Positions 45,110 to 54,095 of a stretch of DNA of 64,000 bases are shown in pieces; within the stretch, counting starts at the first letter, position 1; every line of letters starts with the position of its first letter. Origin of the DNA: CAVYUC01 sp963771595 (GTDB lineage: Bacteria; Bacteroidota; Bacteroidia; Bacteroidales; Prolixibacteraceae); contig CAVYUC010000016.1 of the NCBI GenBank assembly GCA_963771595.1, positions 1-64,000 on the forward strand. Reading direction: 5' to 3'. The position numbers and the translations under genes were made by a program. The notes under the pieces are model-generated. The model ran no database searches, was not told where the DNA came from, and saw nothing but the letters and a program-made list of their open reading frames with translations.

Positions 45110-46155
45110 TTTTGAGGAATAGCCAAAGTTACTTTAAATTCCTTTTTGTTGTCTTCCACTTTCATCAGCATAGGATTACCGTAAATTATCTGAAGGCGGT
45201 CGCGTATGTTGCGCAATCCTATCCCCTCTCCTTTTTTACTGCGGATTCCGGAATCATAATTGTTGCTGATTGTAACTTCCAGGGCACCATCTTTTAACTG
45301 GCACCGCGTAACAACGTCCACAGGTTCAGTGGTTTCATAAACGCCGTATTTTATTGCATTTTCATAAAGCGGCTGCAAAATCATATTTGGTATTTTTGAT
45401 TTCAGGCACTTCGTTTCAATCTCAAATACAGGGTTCAGTTTATTTCCAAATCTCACTTTTTCAATATTCAGATAGAGCTTGTTGTTCTCGACTTCTTCTG
45501 CAAAAGTCACTTCTTCTTCCTGGTCGTGCTTAAGCGAATAGCGCATTAACGATGAAAGATTTATGACCATTTCCTGCGCTCTTTCCGGGTCGGTCATAGT
45601 CAGCGATGAAATGCTGTTCAGGCTGTTAAAAAGAAAATGTGGATTAATTTGTGATTTAAGTGCATGCAATTCTGCTTCTTTCACCAGAGATTTCAATTCA
45701 CCTTCATTTTTAAGCTTTTCCCTGAAACCATGGTAATAATTGACCGCATAAAAGAAAATTACATAAATGAGGTAGAACATGTAACCGGCAAAAATATTTG
45801 CAGGCAAGCTGTTATCGAGCCACATTTCTGAATAGGGATGTAACAATTTGATAATTACAAGCCCCAGGTAAAGCCAGATAAAAACAATAACCGTTGCTGC
45901 CGTAATATGTGTAATAACAATTCTTGCGACCGTGTTATTTTCGAGGGTACTGAATCTTATGACATACCAGATGGGCATACCGACAACAGCAAACAAAAAG
46001 GGCAAAGCAAAAACCTCAAGCAATGCCACACCCGGATTAAAACCGTAGGCCAGCCACTTCAGCAAAACATAACCTGAGGAAAGCACTATCCAGAAAAGAC
46101 TGTAATAAACTGCCAGTTTGGGCCGCGAGATAAAAGGATGCTTAAAATCCATCAT
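45106..46155 (-). CDS. LytS-type sensor histidine kinase
   Basis: A 349-residue membrane kinase: about four hydrophobic segments in the first 150 residues, then a His_kinase domain (LKSQINPHFLFNSLNSISSL with the phosphorylated His) and an ATPase part (MILQPLYENAIKYGV; GEGIGLRNIRDRLQIIYG). It shares one base with the stop of the LiaF-like gene upstream and overlaps the regulator downstream. Tight coupling to the LiaF-like proteins suggests envelope-stress sensing. Confidence 0.92.
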   Translation of the reverse strand: MMDFKHPFISRPKLAVYYSLFWIVLSSGYVLLKWLAYGFNPGVALLEVFALPFLFAVVGMPIWYVIRFSTLENNTVARIVITHITAATVIVFIWLYLGLVIIKLLHPYSEMWLDNSLPANIFAGYMFYLIYVIFFYAVNYYHGFREKLKNEGELKSLVKEAELHALKSQINPHFLFNSLNSISSLTMTDPERAQEMVINLSSLMRYSLKHDQEEEVTFAEEVENNKLYLNIEKVRFGNKLNPVFEIETKCLKSKIPNMILQPLYENAIKYGVYETTEPVDVVTRCQLKDGALEVTISNNYDSGIRSKKGEGIGLRNIRDRLQIIYGNPMLMKVEDNKKEFKVTLAIPQK

Positions 46156-46862
46156 CAGTGATATTTAACTTCAACACCGCCGAAAGCACTAAATCCTTTA
46201 ATTACCAAAGTTTTATCAGGATCGAAAACAATATTGTGAGCCGAAACGCCGCGTTTGTCGCTGAAGGCTCCAAAAATAGTGGTTACCTCATTTTTTACAT
46301 TCCAGTCGGGCGGAACTTTAAACCCACAACCTCCGAAAACACAAACACAATCAACAACAGCGCCATTTTGAGAAAGATGAGCCTGCCGCAAGTCATATTC
46401 GGCGCCACCAAACATTGAAGTTATTTTTCCGCCATAAAAATTTTGGGAATTCACAAAAATCTCGCGTCCGCCAAAAATTACAAAATCATCAAAATAATTC
46501 ATTCCGTGTTTCCCCGGTTCAGGTGGCATCGTGTCGTTTCTTTTATGATGGGTAACCAGAAGAACAACGCCAATTCCAATTATCAGCAAGGGCCAGCCAA
46601 TCCGCCTCAATTCATAAGGGATGGTCATCACTTCGGGAATAAGAAAGAAACTGCCAATTACAATTAGAATAATTCCGGAAGTTCTGTTCCCTCCAATGAG
46701 CGAAAATATTCCGATTCCGATTAAAAGCATTTGCCACGAAATCAGGATGTCGTCCCAAATTGGCGGAATTAAATTCAGTTTAACCAAAATCCAGAAACCG
46801 CCAAGTGCTATTAGAAACACCCCGAACATCAATCTCTTGTTTGAACCGCTTTCTCTTTCCAT
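46155..46862 (-). CDS. LiaF-like membrane protein
   Basis: A 235-residue protein with several N-terminal membrane helices (LMFGVFLIALGGFWILVKL, MLLIGIGIFSLIGG, LLIIGIGVVLLVTHH) and a C-terminal beta-rich domain (FGGREIFVNSQNFYGGKI, TIFGAFSDKRG, VIKGFSAFGGVEVKY) typical of LiaF and related stress-response proteins. In Firmicutes LiaF controls an LiaRS pair; here the neighbours are LytS/LytTR type, so a comparable role is inferred. Confidence 0.85.
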   Translation of the reverse strand: MERESGSNKRLMFGVFLIALGGFWILVKLNLIPPIWDDILISWQMLLIGIGIFSLIGGNRTSGIILIVIGSFFLIPEVMTIPYELRRIGWPLLIIGIGVVLLVTHHKRNDTMPPEPGKHGMNYFDDFVIFGGREIFVNSQNFYGGKITSMFGGAEYDLRQAHLSQNGAVVDCVCVFGGCGFKVPPDWNVKNEVTTIFGAFSDKRGVSAHNIVFDPDKTLVIKGFSAFGGVEVKYH

Positions 46863-46926
46863 TATCTTGTTATTTCTGATTTTTATTACAATTCACATAT
46901 ATTTCTTCTTCCAGATGAACGGGTTT

Positions 46927-47298
46927 TCACAGAACCCTTACCACCATTGCTATCCCAATTCCAATCAATATAACCGGGAATAAAAAGGACAACGAAAAAT
47001 GGGGAAAGAAAAATAATTTGGGAAGGAGAAAAATCCCCCCAACCACCACTAGCACCAATCCAACCGACCGGCGGCCGGCCATTAAAACTAATCCGATAAT
47101 TATCAGTATGATTTGCCAGGAAAAAATAAAACCGGCCAAATGATGAAAAACAGTGCGAAACGGATAAAATAAATTCTCCCAGAATACCTGGAAATTAAAA
47201 TAGATACCTAACTGGCGTAAAATCCACAACATTCCAATGCCTATTAAAACAAAAGCAAGTACATTTCTGTGTTTATCCCTATGCACATTATTTTCCAT
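46927..47298 (-). CDS. Small DUF5668-type membrane protein
   Basis: A 123-residue membrane protein with four helices (VLAFVLIGIGMLWILRQLG, IFSWQIILIIIGLVLM, GLVLVVVGGIFLLP, FPVILIGIGIAMVV). The G-rich helix repeats resemble the N-terminal half of LiaF-like proteins. It is the first gene of the operon with the LiaF-like protein (64 bp downstream), kinase and regulator. Function unknown. Confidence 0.75.
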   Translation of the reverse strand: MENNVHRDKHRNVLAFVLIGIGMLWILRQLGIYFNFQVFWENLFYPFRTVFHHLAGFIFSWQIILIIIGLVLMAGRRSVGLVLVVVGGIFLLPKLFFFPHFSLSFLFPVILIGIGIAMVVRVL

Positions 47299-47416
47299 TT
47301 TACCGTCTTTTTGAAATTGTAATCCAAATGTATATAAATCAGAACGGGTACCTGCTTAACATTCGGTTAACATAGGGAATGAATCGGCGAACAGTTACAT
47401 TCTGCTACAAAAACAA

Positions 47417-47441
47417 AAAAGCAGGCGGTGAACCTGCTTTT
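47417..47441 (-). terminator. Terminator of glnS
   Basis: AAAAGCAGG-CGGTGAA-CCTGCTTTT is a 9-bp perfect stem with U-rich flanks just after the glnS stop. Confidence 0.8.
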
Positions 47442-47444
47442 CGT

Positions 47445-49148
47445 TTATTTATCGTTTTGTACTCTCGACCAGGAATCACGCAAGGGAACAGTCCGGTTGA
47501 AAATCATTTTTTCCGGCACGGAATCATAATCAACATTGAAATAACCCAGTCTTTCAAATTGAAAATTATCAAGTGGTTGAGCCTGTTTTACAAAAGGTTC
47601 GATGTAACATTCGGGCAATACCTTTAACGAATCAGGATTTAGAAATTCCTTATAATCCACATCTTTATGATCATCGGGCTCCTCATCATTAAAAAGCCTG
47701 TCATACAGCCGTACTTCAGCTTTTACCGCATGTTCGGCCGAAACCCAGTGCAAGGTGGATTTTACTTTTCGTCCGTCGGGAGAATTTCCCCCTTTTGAAG
47801 CCGGATCATACCTGCAAAGTAAAGCTGTAATTTCACCTTCGGCATTTTTAATCACATCGGTGCAGGTAACAAAATATGCATAACGCAACCGCACCTCACG
47901 ACCAGGAGCCAGACGGAAAAATTTTCGGGGAGGTTCTTCCATAAAATCGTCCCGTTCAATATAAAGTTCCCTTGAAAAAGGGACTTTCCGTGTTCCCATT
48001 TCCGCATCTTCAGGATTGTTGATGGCATCCATCTCTTCGGTCTGGCCTTCCGGATAATTTATAATAACCACTTTCAACGGATTTACCACGCCCATTACCC
48101 GCTGTGCAGATTTATTCAAATGTTCGCGAACACTATATTCCAAAAGCGAAACGTCTACCACTCCATCCACTTTGGTAACCCCTATTCGTTCCGAAAAATT
48201 ACGGATTGATTCAGGCGTAAAACCTCTTCTTCTTAATCCTGAAATGGTTGGCATCCGCGGATCGTCCCAGCCCTTTACATACTTTTCTTTGACCAGTTCA
48301 AGCAATTTTCGTTTGCTCATCACAGTATAAGTGAGATTCAGCCGGGCAAATTCTATCTGCCGCGGACGATAATCCACTTCTTTCAATTGATCAATAAACC
48401 AGTCGTAAAGGGGGCGGTGCACTTCAAATTCGAGTGTACAAACTGAATGGGTAATTCCTTCCCAGTAATCACACTGTCCGTGTGCAAAATCGTACATGGG
48501 ATAAATGCACCATTTATTTCCGGTGCGGTGATGATGCGCTTTCATTATCCGGTATAAAATCGGATCCCGCATGTGCATGTTTGGCGAGGCCATATCAATT
48601 TTTGCCCGCAAAACATGCGAACCTTCGTCAAATTCTCCCGATTTCATTCGATCAAACAATTCCAGGTTTTCCTCCGTTGTTCGATTTCGGTGAGGGCTTT
48701 CGTAACCCGGCCGGGTTGGTGTACCTTTCTGACTGCTGATGGTTTCGGCACTCTGGTCATCAACATACGCTTTACCTTCTTTTATTAACTGAACAGCAAA
48801 AGCATGCAGTTTTTCAAAATAATCGGAAGCATAAAACAACCGGTCGTCCCAGTCGAAACCCAACCAGTGCACATCTTCCATAATGGATTCAACATACTCT
48901 GTTTCTTCTTTCGAAGGGTTGGTATCATCGAAACGGAGGTTGCATTTTCCGCCAAATTTTTCAGCAATTCCAAAATTCAGACAAATCGATTTTGCATGTC
49001 CGATATGCAGATAACCGTTTGGTTCGGGTGGAAACCGCGTATGAACGCGCCCATTGTTTTTTCCCTGTCTTAGTTCTGCTTCAATCTGAGAATGAATAAA
49101 ATTTGACTTTTTTACCGGTTCTTTATTTTCCGCACTGTTATTTGTCAT
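47445..49148 (-). CDS. glnS: Glutaminyl-tRNA synthetase
   Basis: A 567-residue class I synthetase charging tRNA-Gln. The HIGH region is PPEPNGYLHIGHAKSICLNF and the KMSKS-like motif is VMSKRKL. The catalytic core carries RFDDTNPSKE and LEFEVHRPLYDW; the C-terminal anticodon-binding beta barrels continue to the end. The gene is intact and monocistronic, with a terminator at 47417-47441. Confidence 0.96.
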   Translation of the reverse strand: MTNNSAENKEPVKKSNFIHSQIEAELRQGKNNGRVHTRFPPEPNGYLHIGHAKSICLNFGIAEKFGGKCNLRFDDTNPSKEETEYVESIMEDVHWLGFDWDDRLFYASDYFEKLHAFAVQLIKEGKAYVDDQSAETISSQKGTPTRPGYESPHRNRTTEENLELFDRMKSGEFDEGSHVLRAKIDMASPNMHMRDPILYRIMKAHHHRTGNKWCIYPMYDFAHGQCDYWEGITHSVCTLEFEVHRPLYDWFIDQLKEVDYRPRQIEFARLNLTYTVMSKRKLLELVKEKYVKGWDDPRMPTISGLRRRGFTPESIRNFSERIGVTKVDGVVDVSLLEYSVREHLNKSAQRVMGVVNPLKVVIINYPEGQTEEMDAINNPEDAEMGTRKVPFSRELYIERDDFMEEPPRKFFRLAPGREVRLRYAYFVTCTDVIKNAEGEITALLCRYDPASKGGNSPDGRKVKSTLHWVSAEHAVKAEVRLYDRLFNDEEPDDHKDVDYKEFLNPDSLKVLPECYIEPFVKQAQPLDNFQFERLGYFNVDYDSVPEKMIFNRTVPLRDSWSRVQNDK

Positions 49149-49269
49149 TTTTAAAATTTTAACCCCTTGTTTAATAGCAGCAAAATTAAAAAATCATTTG
49201 TCAACCTGATTAACAGCCGTTAATTAATTCCCTTTTATCACTTATTCTTTAATTTCGCAGAAAAACAAT

Positions 49270-49620
49270 ATGGGACAAATAAGTTTGGAAGGATTGCATT
49301 TTTATGCTTACCACGGCCATTTTGAAACTGAACGAATTGTAGGAAACGATTTTTTGGTTGATGCTTTAATTGAGGCCGACTGCACATCTGCAGCAATTTC
49401 AGATAATTTAGATGATGCCTTAAATTACCAGGGGGTTTATGAAATAATAAAAAAAGAAATGCACATAAAGTCGCATTTACTTGAACACGTCTGCAACCGC
49501 ATTATTCATGCATTAAAAAAAGAATTTCCTGCAATGGAGAAAGTCACTGTTAAAGTTTCAAAATTAAACCCGCCAATGGGAGGGCAAATTGAAAAAGTGA
49601 GTGTGACTTTAACGCAATAA
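49270..49620 (+). CDS. folB: Dihydroneopterin aldolase
   Basis: A 116-residue enzyme of folate synthesis converting dihydroneopterin to 6-hydroxymethyl-dihydropterin and glycolaldehyde. The family features are LEGLHFYAYHGHFETER (active-site Tyr and Glu), DDALNYQGVYEII, LLEHVCNRI and VKVSKLNPPMGGQIEKVSV with the conserved Lys. Its length is usual for FolB. It is divergent from glnS (121 bp between). Confidence 0.92.
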   Translation: MGQISLEGLHFYAYHGHFETERIVGNDFLVDALIEADCTSAAISDNLDDALNYQGVYEIIKKEMHIKSHLLEHVCNRIIHALKKEFPAMEKVTVKVSKLNPPMGGQIEKVSVTLTQ

Positions 49621-50027
49621 TGTTTTGAACCTTCCCCTGATTATATGTTTTATAATATGTTTTTACGCCCTTAAAAAGTGATTTTTATCAAATTCTGAAT
49701 GGAAGAATTCTGTATTTTTGAAGCTGATATTTTAAACAAAAGTCAATGTTCTCAATCTACAACAAATTTAACGAAGGCGGTTGCACAAAAAATAATAACC
49801 GTTGCATAAAACGAACACTTTTCGAAGGTACAAATCCAAAACCTACAGCTTCGGACACAAATTTTAAAAGCCTGCAAACAGATAAATACCCAAAACTGTT
49901 GAATTCGCATTGGGAAAAGCTGCGCTGATTTCGAAATAAAACCGTAAATACTGCATACCACAAGGCAAATTTCTGTTCAACTTTTAGTGAGTTTTAAAAA
50001 ATTTATTGCGCAAACAGTAAAAATTCT
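49621..50027. other. Gene-free stretch before tRNA-Cys
   Basis: No supported coding gene. A 60-codon frame at 49746-49928 has no ribosome site, no recognisable motif and open frames opposite it, so I do not call it. The right end carries the tRNA promoter. Confidence 0.4.
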
Positions 50028-50035
50028 TAGATTTG
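50028..50035 (+). promoter_or_regulatory. Candidate promoter (-7 element) for the tRNA-Cys repeat unit
   Basis: TAGATTTG fits TAnnTTTG exactly, with TTTATTGCG about 20 bp upstream as a possible -33. Transcription from here would include both degenerate tRNA-like copies and the tRNA. Confidence 0.45.
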
Positions 50036-50075
50036 CACCCGAATAAAAACGGTCTTTTGGTTAAGACCTCAATGT

Positions 50076-50251
50076 TACTGAAATACTGAAATAAATGGTC
50101 TCCTGGCCGAGTGGCTAGTTCCGGTTTAGCGGAAAAAACGCTTAGGCTTCGATAACACTGAAATACTGAAAATGGTCTCTTGGCCGAGTGGCTAGTCCCG
50201 AGTTCTCGGGAAAAACCGCGAAAGGCCCCGACTGTAATGAAATATTAAAAT
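50076..50251 (+). repeat. Two degenerate copies of the tRNA-Cys leader and 5' half
   Basis: A leader ACTGAAATACTGAAA and the tRNA 5' end (GGTCTCYTGGCCGAGTGGCT) occur three times with a 77-80 bp period: tRNA-like starts at 50097, 50174 and, for the real tRNA, 50252. In the first two copies the anticodon arm is replaced by unrelated hairpins (TTCCGGTTTAGCGGAA at 50119-50134; TCCCGAGTTCTCGGGA at 50196-50211). The T arm and 3' acceptor strand are missing, so they cannot be normal tRNAs. Confidence 0.8.
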
Positions 50252-50325
50252 GGTCTCTTGGCCGAGTGGCTAGGCAGCGGTCTGCAAAACCGCGTACGGC
50301 GGTTCGAATCCGCCAGAGACCTCCA
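50252..50325 (+). tRNA. tRNA-Cys (anticodon GCA)
   Basis: Cloverleaf: acceptor GGTCTCT/AGAGACC, D arm GCCGAGTGGCTAGGC, anticodon stem GCGGT/ACCGC around loop CTGCAAA (anticodon GCA), T arm GGCGG-TTCGAAT-CCGCC, discriminator T (U) and encoded CCA at 50323-50325. A U discriminator is the main tRNA-Cys identity element. Confidence 0.95.
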
Positions 50326-50474
50326 ATAAATATCAAATCCGGTTGTTTAACAAGTTGTTACAACCGGATTTTTTATTTCGAGGCTGAATCTTCTTTGGGA
50401 CTCGCAAAAAAAATTCAAAAATGTGCCTTTTGAAATTAATGAAGCTATTGTTCCTGCTTTTCCATTGGCCCAAC

Positions 50475-52070
50475 CTAAAACTTCCAATATTCAATCCTCG
50501 GATTTTCCTTTACTTTTTCATTGTATTCATTGATAAAGTGCTGGTTCAGGGAATCACTATCGTTGTACTTTTCTCTGAGATTATCCAGTTTCTGATGAAG
50601 CTCTTCCCTGACATCGGCGTAAGCCGGATCGTTGTACACATTTTTCATTTCCATCGGGTCTTTTCTCAAATCGTACAATTCCCATTTGTCCACATCATAA
50701 TAGAAATGAATGAGCTTGTAATTGTCTGTGGTTATTCCGTAGTGGCGCATCACATTATGCTCCGACGGATGTTCGTAGTAGTGGTAGTAAAATGCTTTTC
50801 TCCAGTCATCGGGCGTGCTTCCTTTTAATATGGGCACCATACTTTGTCCCTGCATATCTTCAGGTACTTCTGCTCCGGCAATGTCGATAAAAGTCTCTCC
50901 GAAATCCAGGTTGGAAACCAGGTCATTGTTTACTGTTCCCGCTTTTATAGTTCCCGGCCAGCGGATCAACAAAGGTGTGCGCAGTGATTCCCTGTACATC
51001 CAGCGTTTGTCGAACCAGCCATGTTCGCCCAGATAAAAGCCCTGGTCGGAAGTATAAACCACAATGGTATTTTTATCCAGACCTGTTTCCTTTAGGAAGT
51101 CCAAAACTTTTCCCACACTTTTATCTACTGCTGCCACACAGGCCAGATAGTCCCGCATGTAGCGCTGGTATTTAAACCGAACCAAATCTTTACCGGTTGG
51201 ATTGGTTTTTTTAAATTCTTCGTAGATGGGTTCATACACTTCATTCCATTTTTTTGCTTGTTCTTCATTCAAATCCGCGGGTGGTTGTTCCGACATCTTT
51301 AAGTCGCGATCCAGTGTCATGGTGCTGGCAATGCTCATATTGTTCAGAGCGGCAACCTCCCTGTTTCCTGAATAATCATCAAAAAGAGTTGGAGGCTCCG
51401 GGAAGGTAACATCTTCATACATGCCCAGTTCATCGGGACCCGGTTGCCAGTTTCGATGCGGGGCTTTATGCCACATCATCACCATAAACGGTTGTTCCGA
51501 ATCTTTCACTTCATCGAGCCATTTGATGGTTTTATCGGTAATAATATCGGTAGTATAGCCTTCCATTTTATACTGACCCGACTGATTGATGAATTCCGGA
51601 TTGTAATATCTACCCTGGCCCGGCAGGATATCATAATAATCAAATCCGGTTGGGGTATCGCCCAGGTGCAGCTTTCCGATTACTGCGGTTTTGTAACCGG
51701 CCTGCTGCAATACCTTTGTGAACGTCTGCTGGCTGAAATCAAATTTAGACCCCGCGGTATTGTCCACAAAACCATTTAAATGGCTGTATTTCCCCGAAAG
51801 AATGGTCGCCCTGGAAGGACCGCACAACGAATTGGTAACCAGGCAATGGTTGAATCGCATCCCTGCATCCGCCAGCCGGTCGATATTCGGAGTTGGCGCC
51901 AGGCTGGCTATCGTATCGCCGTAAGCACTGATAGCCTGATAAGCATGGTCATCGGCCATAATGAAAAGAATGTTGGGTCTTTGGGGCTGTTTTTCTTTTA
52001 CGGTAAAAGAACAACCGAAAGTCAAAAAGATGAACATAAATGGAATGAAGTTGATGAAATATTTTCGCAT
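50475..52070 (-). CDS. Secreted sulfatase (formylglycine type)
   Basis: Lipoprotein arylsulfatase-family enzyme of 531 residues (lipobox-like LTFGCSFT). Metal site NILFIMADDHAYQA, maturation motif LCGPSRATILSG with the Cys converted to formylglycine, then GKLHLG, HKAPHRNWQP and YTSDQGFYLGEHGWFDKRWM. The overall pattern, with a C-terminal HYGITTDNYKLIHFYYD and ELYDLRKDPMEM, resembles the S1_11/N-acetylglucosamine-6-sulfatase-like group; the substrate is uncertain. It shares direction and context with the next sulfatase, suggesting use of a sulfated glycan, but no glycosidase is adjacent. Confidence 0.9.
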   Translation of the reverse strand: MRKYFINFIPFMFIFLTFGCSFTVKEKQPQRPNILFIMADDHAYQAISAYGDTIASLAPTPNIDRLADAGMRFNHCLVTNSLCGPSRATILSGKYSHLNGFVDNTAGSKFDFSQQTFTKVLQQAGYKTAVIGKLHLGDTPTGFDYYDILPGQGRYYNPEFINQSGQYKMEGYTTDIITDKTIKWLDEVKDSEQPFMVMMWHKAPHRNWQPGPDELGMYEDVTFPEPPTLFDDYSGNREVAALNNMSIASTMTLDRDLKMSEQPPADLNEEQAKKWNEVYEPIYEEFKKTNPTGKDLVRFKYQRYMRDYLACVAAVDKSVGKVLDFLKETGLDKNTIVVYTSDQGFYLGEHGWFDKRWMYRESLRTPLLIRWPGTIKAGTVNNDLVSNLDFGETFIDIAGAEVPEDMQGQSMVPILKGSTPDDWRKAFYYHYYEHPSEHNVMRHYGITTDNYKLIHFYYDVDKWELYDLRKDPMEMKNVYNDPAYADVREELHQKLDNLREKYNDSDSLNQHFINEYNEKVKENPRIEYWKF

Positions 52071-52372
52071 AGCATTTTATATTTTAATTATTCATTTCAG
52101 TTTAACATGGTCTATACGATCTCTGCTTTTTTCCCTGTTCTTTTTAAACATGTTTGGTCTTAAATCATCTTGGAAAATGACTTCCAACAGTTATTTCAGG
52201 ATATCTCATTAAAGATTATGCCGTTGATCAGTGCAATCATTATTCAAAGCTAATAAAATAATTTCTCATTCATTCTTTTTTAAGATTGGATGATTCCAGC
52301 CGAACTTTCTTTTATCAATTTTTGTCGCATCTGATTTTTTGCAGTTAAGGGGATAGTCTTGACTGGTATTTT
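52071..52372. other. Gap between the two sulfatase genes
   Basis: AT-rich, about 300 bp. I see no coding frame, clear hairpin or tRNA. It should hold the promoter of the 50475-52070 gene. Confidence 0.4.
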
Positions 52373-53857
52373 TCAATTCGCATTTTTGAAGTATTTTTTT
52401 AAAATATATTCCGGTTGATGAGCATCGGGTATTTGTTTTAATTTGTGATAGTCGTATTCCAACGGCAAAATGGTTTTTGGGTGCATAGTTGCAGTATCAT
52501 CGGCTGCTACGTACCATTCATCCAGTAACTTCATCATTTCATCCACTTTAGGTTTGTATTCAGGAAGTACTGACAGGTTATTGATTTCCAGAGGATCCTT
52601 TTTAAGGTTAAACAATTGAGTATAATCCCGTTGTGGATACCTGATTAATTTCCATTCATCGGTACGCACTGCCCTTGCGGTGTTACGATAAGCTGTATAG
52701 AGTGAATTACGTACCGCATTTTCTTTTCCTAAAAGGACAGGGGCAAAGTCTTTTCCATCAATCCCTTCCGGTGCGGGCAACCCACATAAATCAGCCAGGG
52801 TTGGAAAAATATCATACAGGTACACCAGCGCATCGCGGACTTCATTTTTCGGAATACCCGGCCCACTAATGATTAACGGTACTTTCATGCTGTGCTCATA
52901 CAGGTCCTGCTTGCCAAGTAATCCGTGACTTCCTATCGCCAGGCCATTATCAGCAGCATATACAATGATTGTATTTTCATATAAATTCTCTTTTTTCAGG
53001 GTTTCAATAATATCTCCAACCCTATTATCCAAATGACTGATAAGTGCATAATAATCGGCCAGTGAAGCCTGGATTATTTCCGGAGTACGGGGCCATGGCG
53101 CCAGTGTTTCGTCCCTGATATTCAGATTATCGAATTCAAACGGATGCAGTTTTTTGAAATTTCCCGGTACAGGAATCGATTCATCGGGGTACATACCAAT
53201 GTAATCTTCATGTGGAGATCTTGGGTCGTGTGGTGCAGTAAAAGCCACATAACAAAAAAACGGCTTTTCCGGGTTTCCTTTTGCATAATAATCGAGAAAA
53301 CCAATAGCAGCATCAGCAAATAAATCGGTAGAGAAACCTTTTTTCTCCGGCTGATCAAGTTTCCCGTCATCACCTAAATTGCGGCATGGCACTTGAAAAT
53401 GATTGGCCATACCTCCTGTAAATACATTCTTTCCATTCTGAAATGAGGCTTCAAAAGTTTCAGCACTATTGTGCCACTTCCCGGTTCCAAAAGTTACATA
53501 TCCGTTTTCGGCAAAATGCATCGGCATAGTATGCACACCCTCAAGATGATCATATACATGAAAAAGGCTCTTTCCGCTCATCAGCATAGCCCGGCTCGGA
53601 GCACAAATTGCACCATGATGACCTCCCATAACATAATTGTTTGTAAAGCGGACACCCGTTTCAGCCAACTTGTCGATATTGGGTGTTTCAATATAAGTGT
53701 TGCCTGCACAGCCCATGGCGTCTGCCCGCTGATCGTCCGCAAAAAGAAAAAGGATGTTCGGTTTCCTTTGGTCTTTCACCGATTCTTTGTCTGCACTGCA
53801 ACCTGAAAACATTCCAAACAATAAAAATGCTGATAAAGGAAATAATGAATACTTCAT
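52373..53857 (-). CDS. Secreted sulfatase (formylglycine type)
   Basis: Lipoprotein sulfatase of about 494 residues. I chose the ATG at 53857, where the signal starts (MKYSLFPLSAFLLFGMFSGC); a longer frame to 53917 adds non-signal sequence. Motifs: NILFLFADDQRADAMGC, ICAPSRAMLMSGKSLFHVY with the formylglycine Cys, GTGKWHN, FTAPHDPRSPHEDY and YAADNGLAIGSHGLLGKQD. It is clearly different from its neighbour. Subfamily unclear; choline-sulfatase-like or S1_16-like are possible. Confidence 0.88.
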   Translation of the reverse strand: MKYSLFPLSAFLLFGMFSGCSADKESVKDQRKPNILFLFADDQRADAMGCAGNTYIETPNIDKLAETGVRFTNNYVMGGHHGAICAPSRAMLMSGKSLFHVYDHLEGVHTMPMHFAENGYVTFGTGKWHNSAETFEASFQNGKNVFTGGMANHFQVPCRNLGDDGKLDQPEKKGFSTDLFADAAIGFLDYYAKGNPEKPFFCYVAFTAPHDPRSPHEDYIGMYPDESIPVPGNFKKLHPFEFDNLNIRDETLAPWPRTPEIIQASLADYYALISHLDNRVGDIIETLKKENLYENTIIVYAADNGLAIGSHGLLGKQDLYEHSMKVPLIISGPGIPKNEVRDALVYLYDIFPTLADLCGLPAPEGIDGKDFAPVLLGKENAVRNSLYTAYRNTARAVRTDEWKLIRYPQRDYTQLFNLKKDPLEINNLSVLPEYKPKVDEMMKLLDEWYVAADDTATMHPKTILPLEYDYHKLKQIPDAHQPEYILKKYFKNAN

Positions 53858-54052
53858 TTTCTGTTTTTTAGTTTGATTTTGGTTCAATATCCTCAGAATT
53901 GTACGCTCATTAGTCAAAATCCAATATTAGCAAAAAATTACAATAATTAACTTGTGCATCTTCCAATAAATGAGGTGAAACAAAAGTGGTTTAATCCTTC
54001 ATCACTTTTAACTTTTAATTCCTTCCAACAAATTTATGCATCATGCGTTTCT

Positions 54053-54060
54053 TATATTTG
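54053..54060 (+). promoter_or_regulatory. Candidate Bacteroidota -7 element for the PLP gene
   Basis: TATATTTG matches TAnnTTTG exactly, 35 bp before the ATG at 54096. Confidence 0.45.
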
Positions 54061-54095
54061 CTGAATGAAAATTGTGTATTAATCAACAAAAAGAG

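Noticed and set aside
49746..49928. A 60-codon frame before the tRNA array
   Set aside because: Low-complexity composition, no motif, and similarly long frames on the other strand.
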